This document shows, piece by piece, positions 24,474 through 31,994 of a stretch of 34,660 nucleotides of DNA. The DNA is from Methanothrix harundinacea (GTDB taxonomy: Archaea; Halobacteriota; Methanosarcinia; Methanotrichales; Methanotrichaceae): positions 1 through 34,660 of the forward strand of contig LGFT01000017.1 of the NCBI GenBank assembly GCA_001509375.1, written 5' to 3'. A model generated the notes under the pieces. The model was given only the letters and a program-made list of their open reading frames with translations, made no database searches and was not told where the DNA came from. Numbering within the stretch: position 1 is the stretch's first letter; every line of letters starts with the position of its first letter. A program made the translations under genes and the position numbers.

Positions 24474-25433
24474 TCACCCAAAGATCCCAGGGTACCCCGC
24501 CACCATCGCCCGGAGGAGGACGTCGATGATCAGGGCCGCAAAGAGGACCGCTCTATAGTTCGCCCCCTGGTAGAAGATCCCCTCCCCCCGCTTCGCCGTC
24601 GGATTTCTTATGAAGTCGATCGTCTGGGCGACCATCCAAACTCCCGCCACCAGGGCCGCGGCGAAGTAGAGGGGCCCAAGGCCGGTGACGGCTCCCAGGG
24701 CGAGGGAGAGGGCGACCCCTGCGACCCAGGCTGCGGCGACGAGCTTGGCGGTCTTGGGGATTCCAAAGGTGACGGGAAACGTGGGTATCCCCTCCCGCCG
24801 GTCGCCCTCGACGTCTCGGGAGGCGTCGCAGTTGGTGAAACCCCAGTCGGTGATGCAGATCATGGCCCCGAGGATGATCGCCCCCTCGTGGAGGCCGGGC
24901 CCTGCTTTCAAGAGGCCTGCAGGGGCCAGGGCAAGCCAGACCCCCACCGGGACGATCCCATAGGCGAGGCCGACGAGGGTCCAGGAGAAAGGGGTGGTCC
25001 TCTTCGCCGCCTTCGAGTAGGCGATCATGATCAGCGTCGCCGCGATCAGGGCTAAGAGGCTCTCAGGGTTGAGGTAGAGGGCGACGACGGCAGCGATTGC
25101 GAACAATAGACCTGAATAAGCCAGAGCTGACTCTTTCCTCACCTGCGACGACGGAAGCGGCCTGTCCGGCATTCCCACGGAGTCGATGTCGACGTCGCAG
25201 CAGTCGTTGTAGACGTAGGAGCTCGTGATGGCGAAGTATGCCCCCAGAGTGGCGATGACGAAGGGAAAGGCGGGTGGGAGGCCTCCGGCCGTGGCGTAGA
25301 AGGCCAAGAGGGCTGCTGCGCCCGGAAGGGCGATGTCCATCGGCGCCAGGGGCGGGCGGAGGAGCTCCCAGTAGGCTCTGAGCTTCCCCCTCTCTGTGAT
25401 ATTTGCATCTTTCGTATCCGTGCAGCCGTTCAA
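24474..25433 (-). CDS. UbiA-family prenyltransferase
   Basis: 319 residues from TTG 25433, with GGGGGTGG upstream. An integral membrane protein with about eight to nine helices. The two Asp-rich motifs that bind prenyl diphosphate through Mg are NDCCDVDIDSVGMPDRPLP (about 96-114) and DASRDVEGDRREGIPTFP (about 200-217). Candidates are digeranylgeranylglyceryl phosphate synthase or a quinone/methanophenazine prenyltransferase; the sequence alone does not decide. It starts 14 bases after the pgi stop on the same strand, so the two are probably cotranscribed. Confidence 0.9.
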   Translation of the reverse strand: MNGCTDTKDANITERGKLRAYWELLRPPLAPMDIALPGAAALLAFYATAGGLPPAFPFVIATLGAYFAITSSYVYNDCCDVDIDSVGMPDRPLPSSQVRKESALAYSGLLFAIAAVVALYLNPESLLALIAATLIMIAYSKAAKRTTPFSWTLVGLAYGIVPVGVWLALAPAGLLKAGPGLHEGAIILGAMICITDWGFTNCDASRDVEGDRREGIPTFPVTFGIPKTAKLVAAAWVAGVALSLALGAVTGLGPLYFAAALVAGVWMVAQTIDFIRNPTAKRGEGIFYQGANYRAVLFAALIIDVLLRAMVAGYPGIFG

Positions 25434-25447
25434 GACCTTCCACCCCC

Positions 25448-26164
25448 TCAGTCCAAAAACCCTTCGAAGATATCCATGTAATCCTGTGGTCGGAGGAGCC
25501 AGTCGAGGGTCCCTCGTTCCCTTCCGATGGGGTAGATCTCCCGATTCCGCGAGAGTCCGAGGGCCTTCGCCTTTGGAACCTCGATCTCCCTAAGGGGTGC
25601 AGCATCCTCGCATCGCGGGTTTTCGACGAAGCCGTCCTCGGTTAGGAAGTAGGCACCTCCACCCCGCTCCTTTATCGGATCGTAGATCGATGAGAAGTCC
25701 CTGGCGACGAAGTTTGCCATCTTCAGCCTCTTATTGGACTCGTTTATGGTGATGTGGCCGTAATCGGGTGGCACCACCACCTTGTCGCCGCCCCTCGCCC
25801 TCACCACCACTACGTCGCTGAGGTCTTCCTTTTGGAGGAGGTATGTCGCCTCCCCCTCCAGGACCTCGTAGACCTCGGGATAGGTGACGTCCTCGCCAGG
25901 GACCTTCGGGTGATAGTGGCCCGCGGTCTTGACGTACTCGCATCCCAGCATCAGAGGCGGGATTATGGTGATATCGTACCTGATCCCCTGATCTTTGAAG
26001 AGATCGCCGTCCCTCCTGCTCAAGAAGAGGTCCCGATACATGTAGTAGAGCTCCAGGTTCTCTGCAACCTTTGCCCACTTCTTATCGTAGAGGACATCGT
26101 CCATGTCGCGGAGCATTCTCACATCGGGCTCCTTCGTCTTTTCTGCGAATTCGAGTTCGTTCAA
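25448..26164 (-). CDS. pgiA: Cupin-type glucose-6-phosphate isomerase
   Basis: 238 residues from TTG 26164. It interconverts glucose-6-phosphate and fructose-6-phosphate using a cupin metal site, an archaeal type unrelated to the usual Pgi. The metal ligands are in TAGHYHPKVPGEDVTYPEVYEVLEG (two His and Glu), with the later His in VVPPDYGHITIN. ITIIPPLMLGCEYVKT precedes as in known enzymes. Its C-terminal about 50 residues (NREIYPIGRERGTLDWLLRPQDYMDIFEGFLD) extend past the cupin core. It shares a short divergent promoter with the V4R-like gene. Confidence 0.93.
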   Translation of the reverse strand: MNELEFAEKTKEPDVRMLRDMDDVLYDKKWAKVAENLELYYMYRDLFLSRRDGDLFKDQGIRYDITIIPPLMLGCEYVKTAGHYHPKVPGEDVTYPEVYEVLEGEATYLLQKEDLSDVVVVRARGGDKVVVPPDYGHITINESNKRLKMANFVARDFSSIYDPIKERGGGAYFLTEDGFVENPRCEDAAPLREIEVPKAKALGLSRNREIYPIGRERGTLDWLLRPQDYMDIFEGFLD

Positions 26165-26190
26165 GTCTCAACACCCGGATAGGAATGGGA

Positions 26191-26202
26191 CGGCAAATTT
26201 AT
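26191..26202. promoter_or_regulatory. Shared divergent TATA box
   Basis: CAAATTTATAAC between pgiA and the plus-strand gene works as a TATA box in both directions (TTTATAA one way, TTATAAA the other), about 30 bases from each start codon, suggesting short-leader or leaderless transcripts on both sides. Confidence 0.5.
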
Positions 26203-26227
26203 AACGTTTTTCAGAGAAGTAGAGATC

Positions 26228-26716
26228 ATGGAAGATGATGAGAAGCCCTCAACTTTCTGCGAGGACCTCAGAAAGTTCATCATGACCTTCGTCTCCTCCA
26301 CCGCCGAGGCGATCCAGGCGACCCAGGGGTCCGGCGGCCTCATGATCATGTCCGTCGCTATCGGAACCAAGCTCTGGGATGAGATGGAGCAGTTCCGGGA
26401 GTGCGACATGCCGAGTTTCGAGACGAGGGAGGAGAAGATAGAGTGCTTCATGAAGACCCTCATGGACTCGGGGGTGATCGGAGACAGCTCCTTCGAGGAG
26501 AAGGACGGCCATCTCGTAATCACCATCAGAGACTGCTTCTTTGCTCCCGCTAGCGACAGGCAGATCGAGACGGGGCTTGTGCATCCTCTCTGCCCCATCG
26601 GCGGGCTAATTGTGGCGGGGCTTCACAAGACCGCCCACATTCTAGCAGCCCTGGAGAAGGTCGAACACGACCCGGAGGGCGAAGTCTCAACCCTTACCTT
26701 CAGGCTCTACTCATGA
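26228..26716 (+). CDS. Hypothetical protein, possibly V4R-like
   Basis: 162 residues from ATG 26228. The second half reads GHLVITIRDCFFAPASD...GLVHPLCPIGGLIVAGLHK, then a strand GEVSTLTFRLY. The Cys-containing strand followed by HPLCP-G and a helix is similar in layout to V4R (4-vinyl reductase-like) small-molecule domains, though the last Cys pair of V4R is absent. Cys residues at about 11, 59, 72, 102 and 121 could hold a ligand or metal. No signal peptide or membrane segment. The family call is tentative. Confidence 0.55.
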   Translation: MEDDEKPSTFCEDLRKFIMTFVSSTAEAIQATQGSGGLMIMSVAIGTKLWDEMEQFRECDMPSFETREEKIECFMKTLMDSGVIGDSSFEEKDGHLVITIRDCFFAPASDRQIETGLVHPLCPIGGLIVAGLHKTAHILAALEKVEHDPEGEVSTLTFRLYS

Positions 26717-26761
26717 CAACGCAGATGAGGTCGACCGTCGGTGGAACGTTGGGATGCTGTA

Positions 26762-27616
26762 TCAGAGTTTCGTTTTGATCCGCTCCCATGCAGATCTGAT
26801 GGCCCGACCCACGGGACCCTCGACCTCCACGAGGGTCTTTCCCGAGATCATCGCCTCCACCACCCCGGGATCGAAGGGGAGCTTTCCCGCGAGACCGACA
26901 CCCAGATCGCGACACAATCCCTCGATTCTATCGGTCATCTCGGGGTTCAGGTCGTGCTTGTTGACGCAGACGAGGGGCTCTACTCCGAAGTGCTCCGTCA
27001 CCCCGAGGATCCTCTCGAGGTCGTGAGCCCCCGAGACGGAGGGCTCTGTCATTATCAGGGCGATGTCGGTGCCGGTGATGGAGGCGATTACAGGGCAGCC
27101 TATCCCCGGCGACCCGTCAATCAGGACTAGGTCCTTTTTCTCCCTCTCGGCGACCTTGAAGGCGAGCTCTCTCACCATCGTCACCAGCTTCCCGCTCGCC
27201 TCCTCCCCGGGAAATAGGTCGGCGTGGACCATCGTCCCAAACCTCGTCTCCGAGATGTAGGCGTGGCCCGAGACCGAGTCGACCATATTGATGGCCTCCG
27301 AGGGGCAGACGAGGGTGCAGACCTTGCAACCTTCACAGCCTCGGGGATCCACCTGAAAGTCGTGGATGGCATCGAACCTGCAAGCCTTCTCACACTCGCC
27401 GCACTCTGTGCACTTCTCGGGATCGATCTTTGCGGTCTGTAGCCCCCAAAAGTCGAAGGTCTCTCGGATCTCGGGCTTCAGGAGAAGGTGAAGGTCGGGA
27501 GCGTCGACGTCGCAGTCCGCCACCACCGCCTCCCCGCCGGCGAGGGAGGCGATAGACGCTGTCATCGTCGTCTTACCAGTTCCGCCTTTGCCGCTGATGA
27601 CCACGAGCTGCTTCAT
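26762..27616 (-). CDS. MinD-type ATPase with inserted 2x4Fe-4S ferredoxin domain (second of pair)
   Basis: 284 residues from ATG 27616, with GGAGGCGATCAG before it. The deviant Walker A is VVISGKGGTGKTT (5-17), Walker A' VADCDVDAPDLH, and switch segment LVLIDGSPGIGCPV. Two 4Fe-4S motifs are inserted at about 63-110: CTECGECEKAC and CEGCKVCTLVC. Such proteins are widespread in methanogens and sulfate reducers. A role in FeS or metallocluster handling is plausible by analogy to Mrp/NBP35, but no substrate is proven. It overlaps the first gene by four bases and probably forms a heterodimer with it. Confidence 0.9.
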   Translation of the reverse strand: MKQLVVISGKGGTGKTTMTASIASLAGGEAVVADCDVDAPDLHLLLKPEIRETFDFWGLQTAKIDPEKCTECGECEKACRFDAIHDFQVDPRGCEGCKVCTLVCPSEAINMVDSVSGHAYISETRFGTMVHADLFPGEEASGKLVTMVRELAFKVAEREKKDLVLIDGSPGIGCPVIASITGTDIALIMTEPSVSGAHDLERILGVTEHFGVEPLVCVNKHDLNPEMTDRIEGLCRDLGVGLAGKLPFDPGVVEAMISGKTLVEVEGPVGRAIRSAWERIKTKL

Positions 27617-28446
27617 CTGATCGCCTCCTCGATTCTGGCGATGAGGCCCGCAAACCTCTCCTGCCATTCGGTCATCTCCTGGGAGAAGAGAACTCCCCGA
27701 GAGTAGAACTCCGCGATCTCCCTTTTCATGGGGATCTCCAGGAGGATCGGTATCTCCTCCCTCTCGCAGTAGTCGTAGACCCCCCTATCGCCCATGCCGC
27801 TCCTGTTCACCACCACTCCACAGGGGATCTCCATCTCCCTCACCACCTGGACGGCGATCGAGAGATCGTATAGGCCGAAGGGCGTGGGCTCAGTGACCAG
27901 AAGACAGAAATCGCTTCCTCGAACCGCCTCGATGACGGGACAGGCGGTTCCCGGGGGTGAATCGATCAGGACGAGGTCGCCGGTCGCCTCCGCCTTCACC
28001 GACCTTATCAAGGGGGTCGCCATCGGCTCGCCGACGTTCAGCTCGCCCCAAAGAAGCCTGACGTCTCCGGATCCGGCCCTGAAGATCTTACCGATGGGTC
28101 GGGTCCCCTCGGAGATCGCCCCCTCGGGGCAGATCAGGACGCATCCGCCGCAGCCGTGGCAGAGCTCCTTGAAGAGAAGAACATCCTGGGGGAATACGGC
28201 GAGAGCGTTGTAGGCACAGAACTCCGAGCATCTGCCGCATCTGGTGCACTTATCCTCGTCGATCACGGGAATCTTCACAGTGCAGTCAGAGCTCGTCTCT
28301 CCCTCACGGTTGGGGAAGAATAGGTACGAGTTCGGCTCTTCGACGTCGCAGTCCACCAGCTCCACCTCTCCGATGGAGGCTGCCAAATTGGTGGTCACCA
28401 GGGTTTTTCCGGTGCCACCTTTCCCGCTGGCTACGGATATTATCAT
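27613..28446 (-). CDS. MinD-type ATPase with inserted 2x4Fe-4S ferredoxin domain (first of pair)
   Basis: 277 residues from ATG 28446; a TTG 30 bases earlier is open but less likely. Deviant Walker A VASGKGGTGKTL (5-16), Walker A' LVDCDVEEPNSYLFF, and LVLIDSPPGTACPVIEAV. Ferredoxin motifs are CTRCGRCSEFC and CHGCGGCVLIC at about 67-110. It is a paralogue of the overlapping downstream gene, with the same domain order. A TATA-like CATATTTATC lies 60-70 bases upstream on the minus strand. The companion small NifX/NafY-like gene often found beside such pairs is absent here. Confidence 0.9.
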   Translation of the reverse strand: MIISVASGKGGTGKTLVTTNLAASIGEVELVDCDVEEPNSYLFFPNREGETSSDCTVKIPVIDEDKCTRCGRCSEFCAYNALAVFPQDVLLFKELCHGCGGCVLICPEGAISEGTRPIGKIFRAGSGDVRLLWGELNVGEPMATPLIRSVKAEATGDLVLIDSPPGTACPVIEAVRGSDFCLLVTEPTPFGLYDLSIAVQVVREMEIPCGVVVNRSGMGDRGVYDYCEREEIPILLEIPMKREIAEFYSRGVLFSQEMTEWQERFAGLIARIEEAIR

Positions 28447-28625
28447 ATTAAAATCCCCAAATTCTCGGCGACCCAACCGTTCCAGTTGCGATATGCGGAA
28501 GACCGAGATAAATATGCCATTTGGGAGGATGTACTTTAAAGCTTCTGTTATCTGATGGAGATAAAGCCTAAGCTAATGCCCCTGGATGGTTCAGCTGGAT
28601 CTCTCGAGATTTCAGCCAATAAGGG

Positions 28626-29078
28626 CTAACATGAAACGTACTGGCCGCCTATGTTGAACCATTCGGACTTGACCTTTCTCCAGTCCCTGTGAATGTCCAC
28701 CCTCCAGGTTCCTTGCATCCTTTCGGGATCACATCCCTTGATCTGGATGGCGCTCCAGGCCTTCCCTGCCCAGTCGCCGCTGGTGAAATCCTTTGGCGGG
28801 ACCACCGCGAAGGATCGGGCGTAAAGCTGTCCGTTCGGCGCGTACCATCTCCACTCCATCTGGTGGGGCTCTAGATCTCTTGCGAACCTGATCCAAGAGA
28901 CGGCCTGATCGTCTGAAGGAGAAAAGGAATAGGTCCTGTATACTGGGTCCCAGTGGGCGTCAACTTCTTTGGCCATGGTGTGATCGCTGAGCGGAACGAA
29001 GGGAAACCATATGGCTCCGCCCACCGATGCGGTCAAGATGACCGCAAAAAAGGCCAGCACAAGCTTAATCTTATTCAT
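28626..29078 (-). CDS. Secreted or membrane-anchored hypothetical protein
   Basis: 150 residues from ATG 29078, preceded by TAGGGGGT. Residues 1-28 form a signal peptide or anchor (MNKIKLVLAFFAVILTASVGGAIW). The exterior part is rich in Trp and aromatic residues (EWRWYAPNG, GTWRVDIHRDWRK) and predicted beta, a pattern seen in exported proteins that bind ligands or partners through an Ig-like fold. It contains two Cys, one the last residue. I do not recognise the family. Confidence 0.65.
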   Translation of the reverse strand: MNKIKLVLAFFAVILTASVGGAIWFPFVPLSDHTMAKEVDAHWDPVYRTYSFSPSDDQAVSWIRFARDLEPHQMEWRWYAPNGQLYARSFAVVPPKDFTSGDWAGKAWSAIQIKGCDPERMQGTWRVDIHRDWRKVKSEWFNIGGQYVSC

Positions 29079-29132
29079 CTCGAATTTACCCCCTACATTG
29101 CCATGATCTATCTTATACTCTCTCTTGACCAT

Positions 29133-29146
29133 AGATATAATAAATA
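29133..29146 (-). promoter_or_regulatory. TATA box for the secreted protein
   Basis: TTATTTATTATATC on the minus strand, about 55-65 bases before the ATG at 29078, giving a leader of about 30-35 bases. Confidence 0.45.
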
Positions 29147-29201
29147 ACTATAGTAGGGTCGGACCTATAGAGAGCAAAAAAGCGATTTTGAGATCTGTTA
29201 A

Positions 29202-29834
29202 TTAAAGGACGACGCCCTTAATTCGCCTTCTCTTCGCGACCTCTGCGGGAATATCTACAGCCTCGATAGCCTCATCTATTATGGCGCCATCGCCCGTTGC
29301 CACCGGGCATTTCGCGAGTTTGAGCCTTCTGTCCACGTCTTTTGCGGTCTTCGCGAACCCTGGTACTCCAAAGCCGGTCATCATCCCTCTGATCTGGCTC
29401 GCCAGCTCTCCGCTTCTGCTGATCTGCTGGTCGAGGAACAGCTCTGCCCAGCCGACTCCGCTCTCTTTGAGGATCGAGATGATCTCAGAGAGGGCCAAAG
29501 TCGTTTGATCCGAGGACTTATATCTTCTGAAGATGCCCCTCGTGTCCCTCAAAAAACCGTCGTCGCAGAGGTAGACGGGGGCGCCGATGATGAGGCTCTC
29601 GATCGTGATGAGGACGTTGTAGCCGTCGATGGATACGGTCCGGCCGCAAAGCTCTTCTATCGGGATAAGCTTGCCCCTTCTCGACGCCGCAACCGTCGAG
29701 GACGCCACCACCCTCGCCAGGACGAACCTCGACTCCTGGGGGAGGCGGTGGTGGTCGGCGACGAACCTGACCGCAGGCCCTGATTGGTATCCCCGGTCCA
29801 GGAGGTAACGGACCTCCTCAGCTGCCCTTTTCAA
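29202..29834 (-). CDS. DUF434 family protein
   Basis: 210 residues. The N-terminus MKRAAEEVRYLLDRGYQSGPAVRFVADHHRLPQESRFVLARVV is DUF434, and the rest (SIDGYNVLITIESLIIGAPVYLCDDGFLRDTRG...ATGDGAIIDEA) is the attached DUF5616 with conserved Asp residues, reminiscent of PIN/NYN-like nuclease folds. Function is unknown. Its ATG overlaps the fumB stop by four bases, so it is translationally coupled to the fumarase genes. Confidence 0.88.
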   Translation of the reverse strand: MKRAAEEVRYLLDRGYQSGPAVRFVADHHRLPQESRFVLARVVASSTVAASRRGKLIPIEELCGRTVSIDGYNVLITIESLIIGAPVYLCDDGFLRDTRGIFRRYKSSDQTTLALSEIISILKESGVGWAELFLDQQISRSGELASQIRGMMTGFGVPGFAKTAKDVDRRLKLAKCPVATGDGAIIDEAIEAVDIPAEVAKRRRIKGVVL

Positions 29835-30370
29835 TTTTTCGAGCTCTTTTCCGGGGATCTTTTCGCCTCCCTGTAGAGGTCGTTTCCGAAAGAGTCGGTG
29901 GCGACGATCATCGGCCCCCAGTTTTCAGCCTCCAGCTCCCAGAGCCCCTCGGCCATCCCCAGATATGGAAGGTGGAGCCTCTTCACTTTCAGGTGGCGGG
30001 CCGCGAGAGCGCCGCACCCTCCGGGGTAGGCGAGGTAGGCGGCCTTTCCCCTGAGGGCTCCGGCCTCCTCAGATATTCCGCCCTTCCCCACGATCAACCT
30101 CGCTCCCCGGCTGACGACGTCCGTTGTATACCTCGCGACCCTGCCGCTGGTGGTGGGGCCGGCGGATAAGACCTTGTCCCTCTGGATCAGTGGTCCGCAG
30201 TGGTAGATGACCGCCCCCGCGAGATCCACGGGGAGCTCATCTCCCGATCTCAAGAGGGCGTGGACCTTATCCCTCGCGGTGTAGACGGTCCCGGTGATCC
30301 AGACCAGGTCTCCAGCCCGGAGGGCGAAGACGTCGTCTTCTGATATCGGGGTTCTCAATCTATGCTCCAT
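29831..30370 (-). CDS. fumB: Fumarate hydratase class I, beta subunit
   Basis: 179 residues from ATG 30370; TTG 30358 (LRTPIS) is an alternative that would give a short overlap with fumA. It matches the C-terminal domain of class I fumarases: AGDLVWITGTVYTARDKVH, IYHCGPLIQ, SAGPTTSGRVARYTTDVV, and LIVGKGGIS, then AYPGGCGALAARHL. With the alpha subunit it interconverts fumarate and malate in the partial reductive TCA route of methanogens. Tartrate dehydratase beta subunits look similar, but methanogen context favours fumarase. Confidence 0.92.
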   Translation of the reverse strand: MEHRLRTPISEDDVFALRAGDLVWITGTVYTARDKVHALLRSGDELPVDLAGAVIYHCGPLIQRDKVLSAGPTTSGRVARYTTDVVSRGARLIVGKGGISEEAGALRGKAAYLAYPGGCGALAARHLKVKRLHLPYLGMAEGLWELEAENWGPMIVATDSFGNDLYREAKRSPEKSSKN

Positions 30371-31185
30371 CCCTCATCCCCTACCTTTGCAGTTGCGCTC
30401 CTGTTCGCCCAGCACTGAAGGTTGACGGCCACCGGGAGCGAGGCGGTGTGGCAGAGGGCCGTCTCGATCTTGACCGCGAGGGCCGTCGTCCTCCCCCCCA
30501 GGCCCATGGGACCGGGGCCGATCTCGTTGATCCTCGATAAGAGCGCAAGCTCCAGATCCGAGGTGCCCGGCATATGGAAAAGCGCTCTTTTGGCCAGCCT
30601 CGGCGCGAGGTCGAAGGTCCCGCCGAGCCCCACACCAACAAAGACGGGGGCGCAGGCCCTTCCTGCTCTTTTTGCCACCTCGGAGGCGACGAACTCAAGG
30701 GGATCGTCGGCGGGGTTCTGCATCGATAAAAAGCTCGCGTTCTCGGAGCCCGCCCCCTTTGGGAACGCCGTGATCCGCAAGCAATCCCCGGGGGCGAAGT
30801 CTACGATCAGGTCGGGCATCCCCTGGCCGGTGTTGTCGCCGGTGTTCTTCCTAGTAAGAGGATCGACGGCGTTCGGCCTCAGTGGCACAGTTTTTGTCGC
30901 CCTTCGGACGCCCTCGGCCACGGCCTTCTCCAAAAACGACGGCACTCGGATGTCGCGGCCGACCTCCAGGTAAAAGACCGGAAGGCCGGTGTCCTGGCAG
31001 AGGGGGACGCCCTCAGATGACGCGATCTCGACGTTCTCCAGTATCGCCGCCAGGGTGGACCGTGCGATGGGGCTAGTCTCCTTCTCGGAGGCCTCTTTTA
31101 TCATCTCTTTCACCCATGGGGGCAGGGTCGTCTCCGACCTCTTGAGGACTGCCACCGTCGCCTCGATCAGGTCCTCCTGCCTCAA
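30355..31185 (-). CDS. fumA: Fumarate hydratase class I, alpha subunit
   Basis: 276 residues from TTG 31185, chosen because the TTGA overlap with the upstream stop and the RQEDLIEATV start match the family; the open frame to 31347 is an arginine-rich shadow. The 4Fe-4S cysteines are expected in GVPLCQDTG, AGRACAPVFVGVGLGGTFD and AVNLQCWANRS or the nearby LCHTA. RPNAVDPLTRKNTGDNTGQGMPDLIVDF is a family signature. It is the cluster-carrying partner of FumB. Confidence 0.93.
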   Translation of the reverse strand: MRQEDLIEATVAVLKRSETTLPPWVKEMIKEASEKETSPIARSTLAAILENVEIASSEGVPLCQDTGLPVFYLEVGRDIRVPSFLEKAVAEGVRRATKTVPLRPNAVDPLTRKNTGDNTGQGMPDLIVDFAPGDCLRITAFPKGAGSENASFLSMQNPADDPLEFVASEVAKRAGRACAPVFVGVGLGGTFDLAPRLAKRALFHMPGTSDLELALLSRINEIGPGPMGLGGRTTALAVKIETALCHTASLPVAVNLQCWANRSATAKVGDEGWSID

Positions 31186-31907
31186 GGTAGATCTTTCCCC
31201 CGGATCTTTATCGGCTTTGACTGGTCTGCGATCACGAGCTCTGTGTCGAGCCCCAGGGCCCTCTCCATGGCGTATTTGTGAAGGTCGCCGGAGGCGTGGA
31301 TTCCTCCCTCGCCGCCCCGGACCGCCCTGCAGGGGTACATCTGGCATAGGAGGCCAGCCCGGGGCGGAGCATCCTCCATCCTCCTTCCCACGATCTCCTT
31401 TGCCACGTGCCAGGTGCTGCCGCAGGGCGAGCCTCTAGTGACGTGGACGTCGGCGATCTTACCCTCCTCCACCTTAACATCGATCACGGGCTGTCCGAAC
31501 CTCTCGGCGAAGGTGTCCACAGCCTCGACGCCGCACTCCTCCAGGGTACAGCATATCTCGTCCACCTCGATGTAGATCCCGTAACGATCGGCGATCTTCT
31601 GAAGTTCGGGGACCGACCCTGCTCTCCCCATCCCGCCGGGGATGATGACGGCCTGGGTTCCGCCTTTCCCGGCCCTGACGGCGATCTCAGGAGTGATGTC
31701 GGGGTGGAGGGAGTAGGTGATGATCAGGTCTGAGCTCCAGAACTCGGGATCCAGGTCGAGATCGTCGACGAACTCCTCCGGGTCTTCAATAAAATCAGGC
31801 AAGAACTGAGGAAGGTCGATCGAGACCACCTCGAAATCGGACCTCTCTTTTATCGTCTCGATGAGACGCTCGCCGTACTTGCCCCTGGTGACGACTCCGA
31901 CTCGCAT
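31182..31907 (-). CDS. DUF166 family protein
   Basis: 241 residues. The start MRVGVVTRGKYGERLIETIKE and the segments LIITYSLHPDITPEIA and AVIIPGG are conserved in DUF166 (COG1810), once labelled a thymidylate-synthase relative. Cys residues cluster at ICCTLEEC (about 118-125), GSPCGSTWHVA, LLCQMYPCRAV, suggesting metal or FeS binding (inference). It is first in a four-gene run with fumA, fumB and DUF434, each overlapping the next. Confidence 0.88.
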   Translation of the reverse strand: MRVGVVTRGKYGERLIETIKERSDFEVVSIDLPQFLPDFIEDPEEFVDDLDLDPEFWSSDLIITYSLHPDITPEIAVRAGKGGTQAVIIPGGMGRAGSVPELQKIADRYGIYIEVDEICCTLEECGVEAVDTFAERFGQPVIDVKVEEGKIADVHVTRGSPCGSTWHVAKEIVGRRMEDAPPRAGLLCQMYPCRAVRGGEGGIHASGDLHKYAMERALGLDTELVIADQSKPIKIRGKDLP

Positions 31908-31994
31908 ATTCGTTTCATGGACGATGGACGGTTATAGAGTTTGTCTCGGGCAGTCACAGAGAAAGTACATTAGCCTTGAATCCGATCGAGGATC

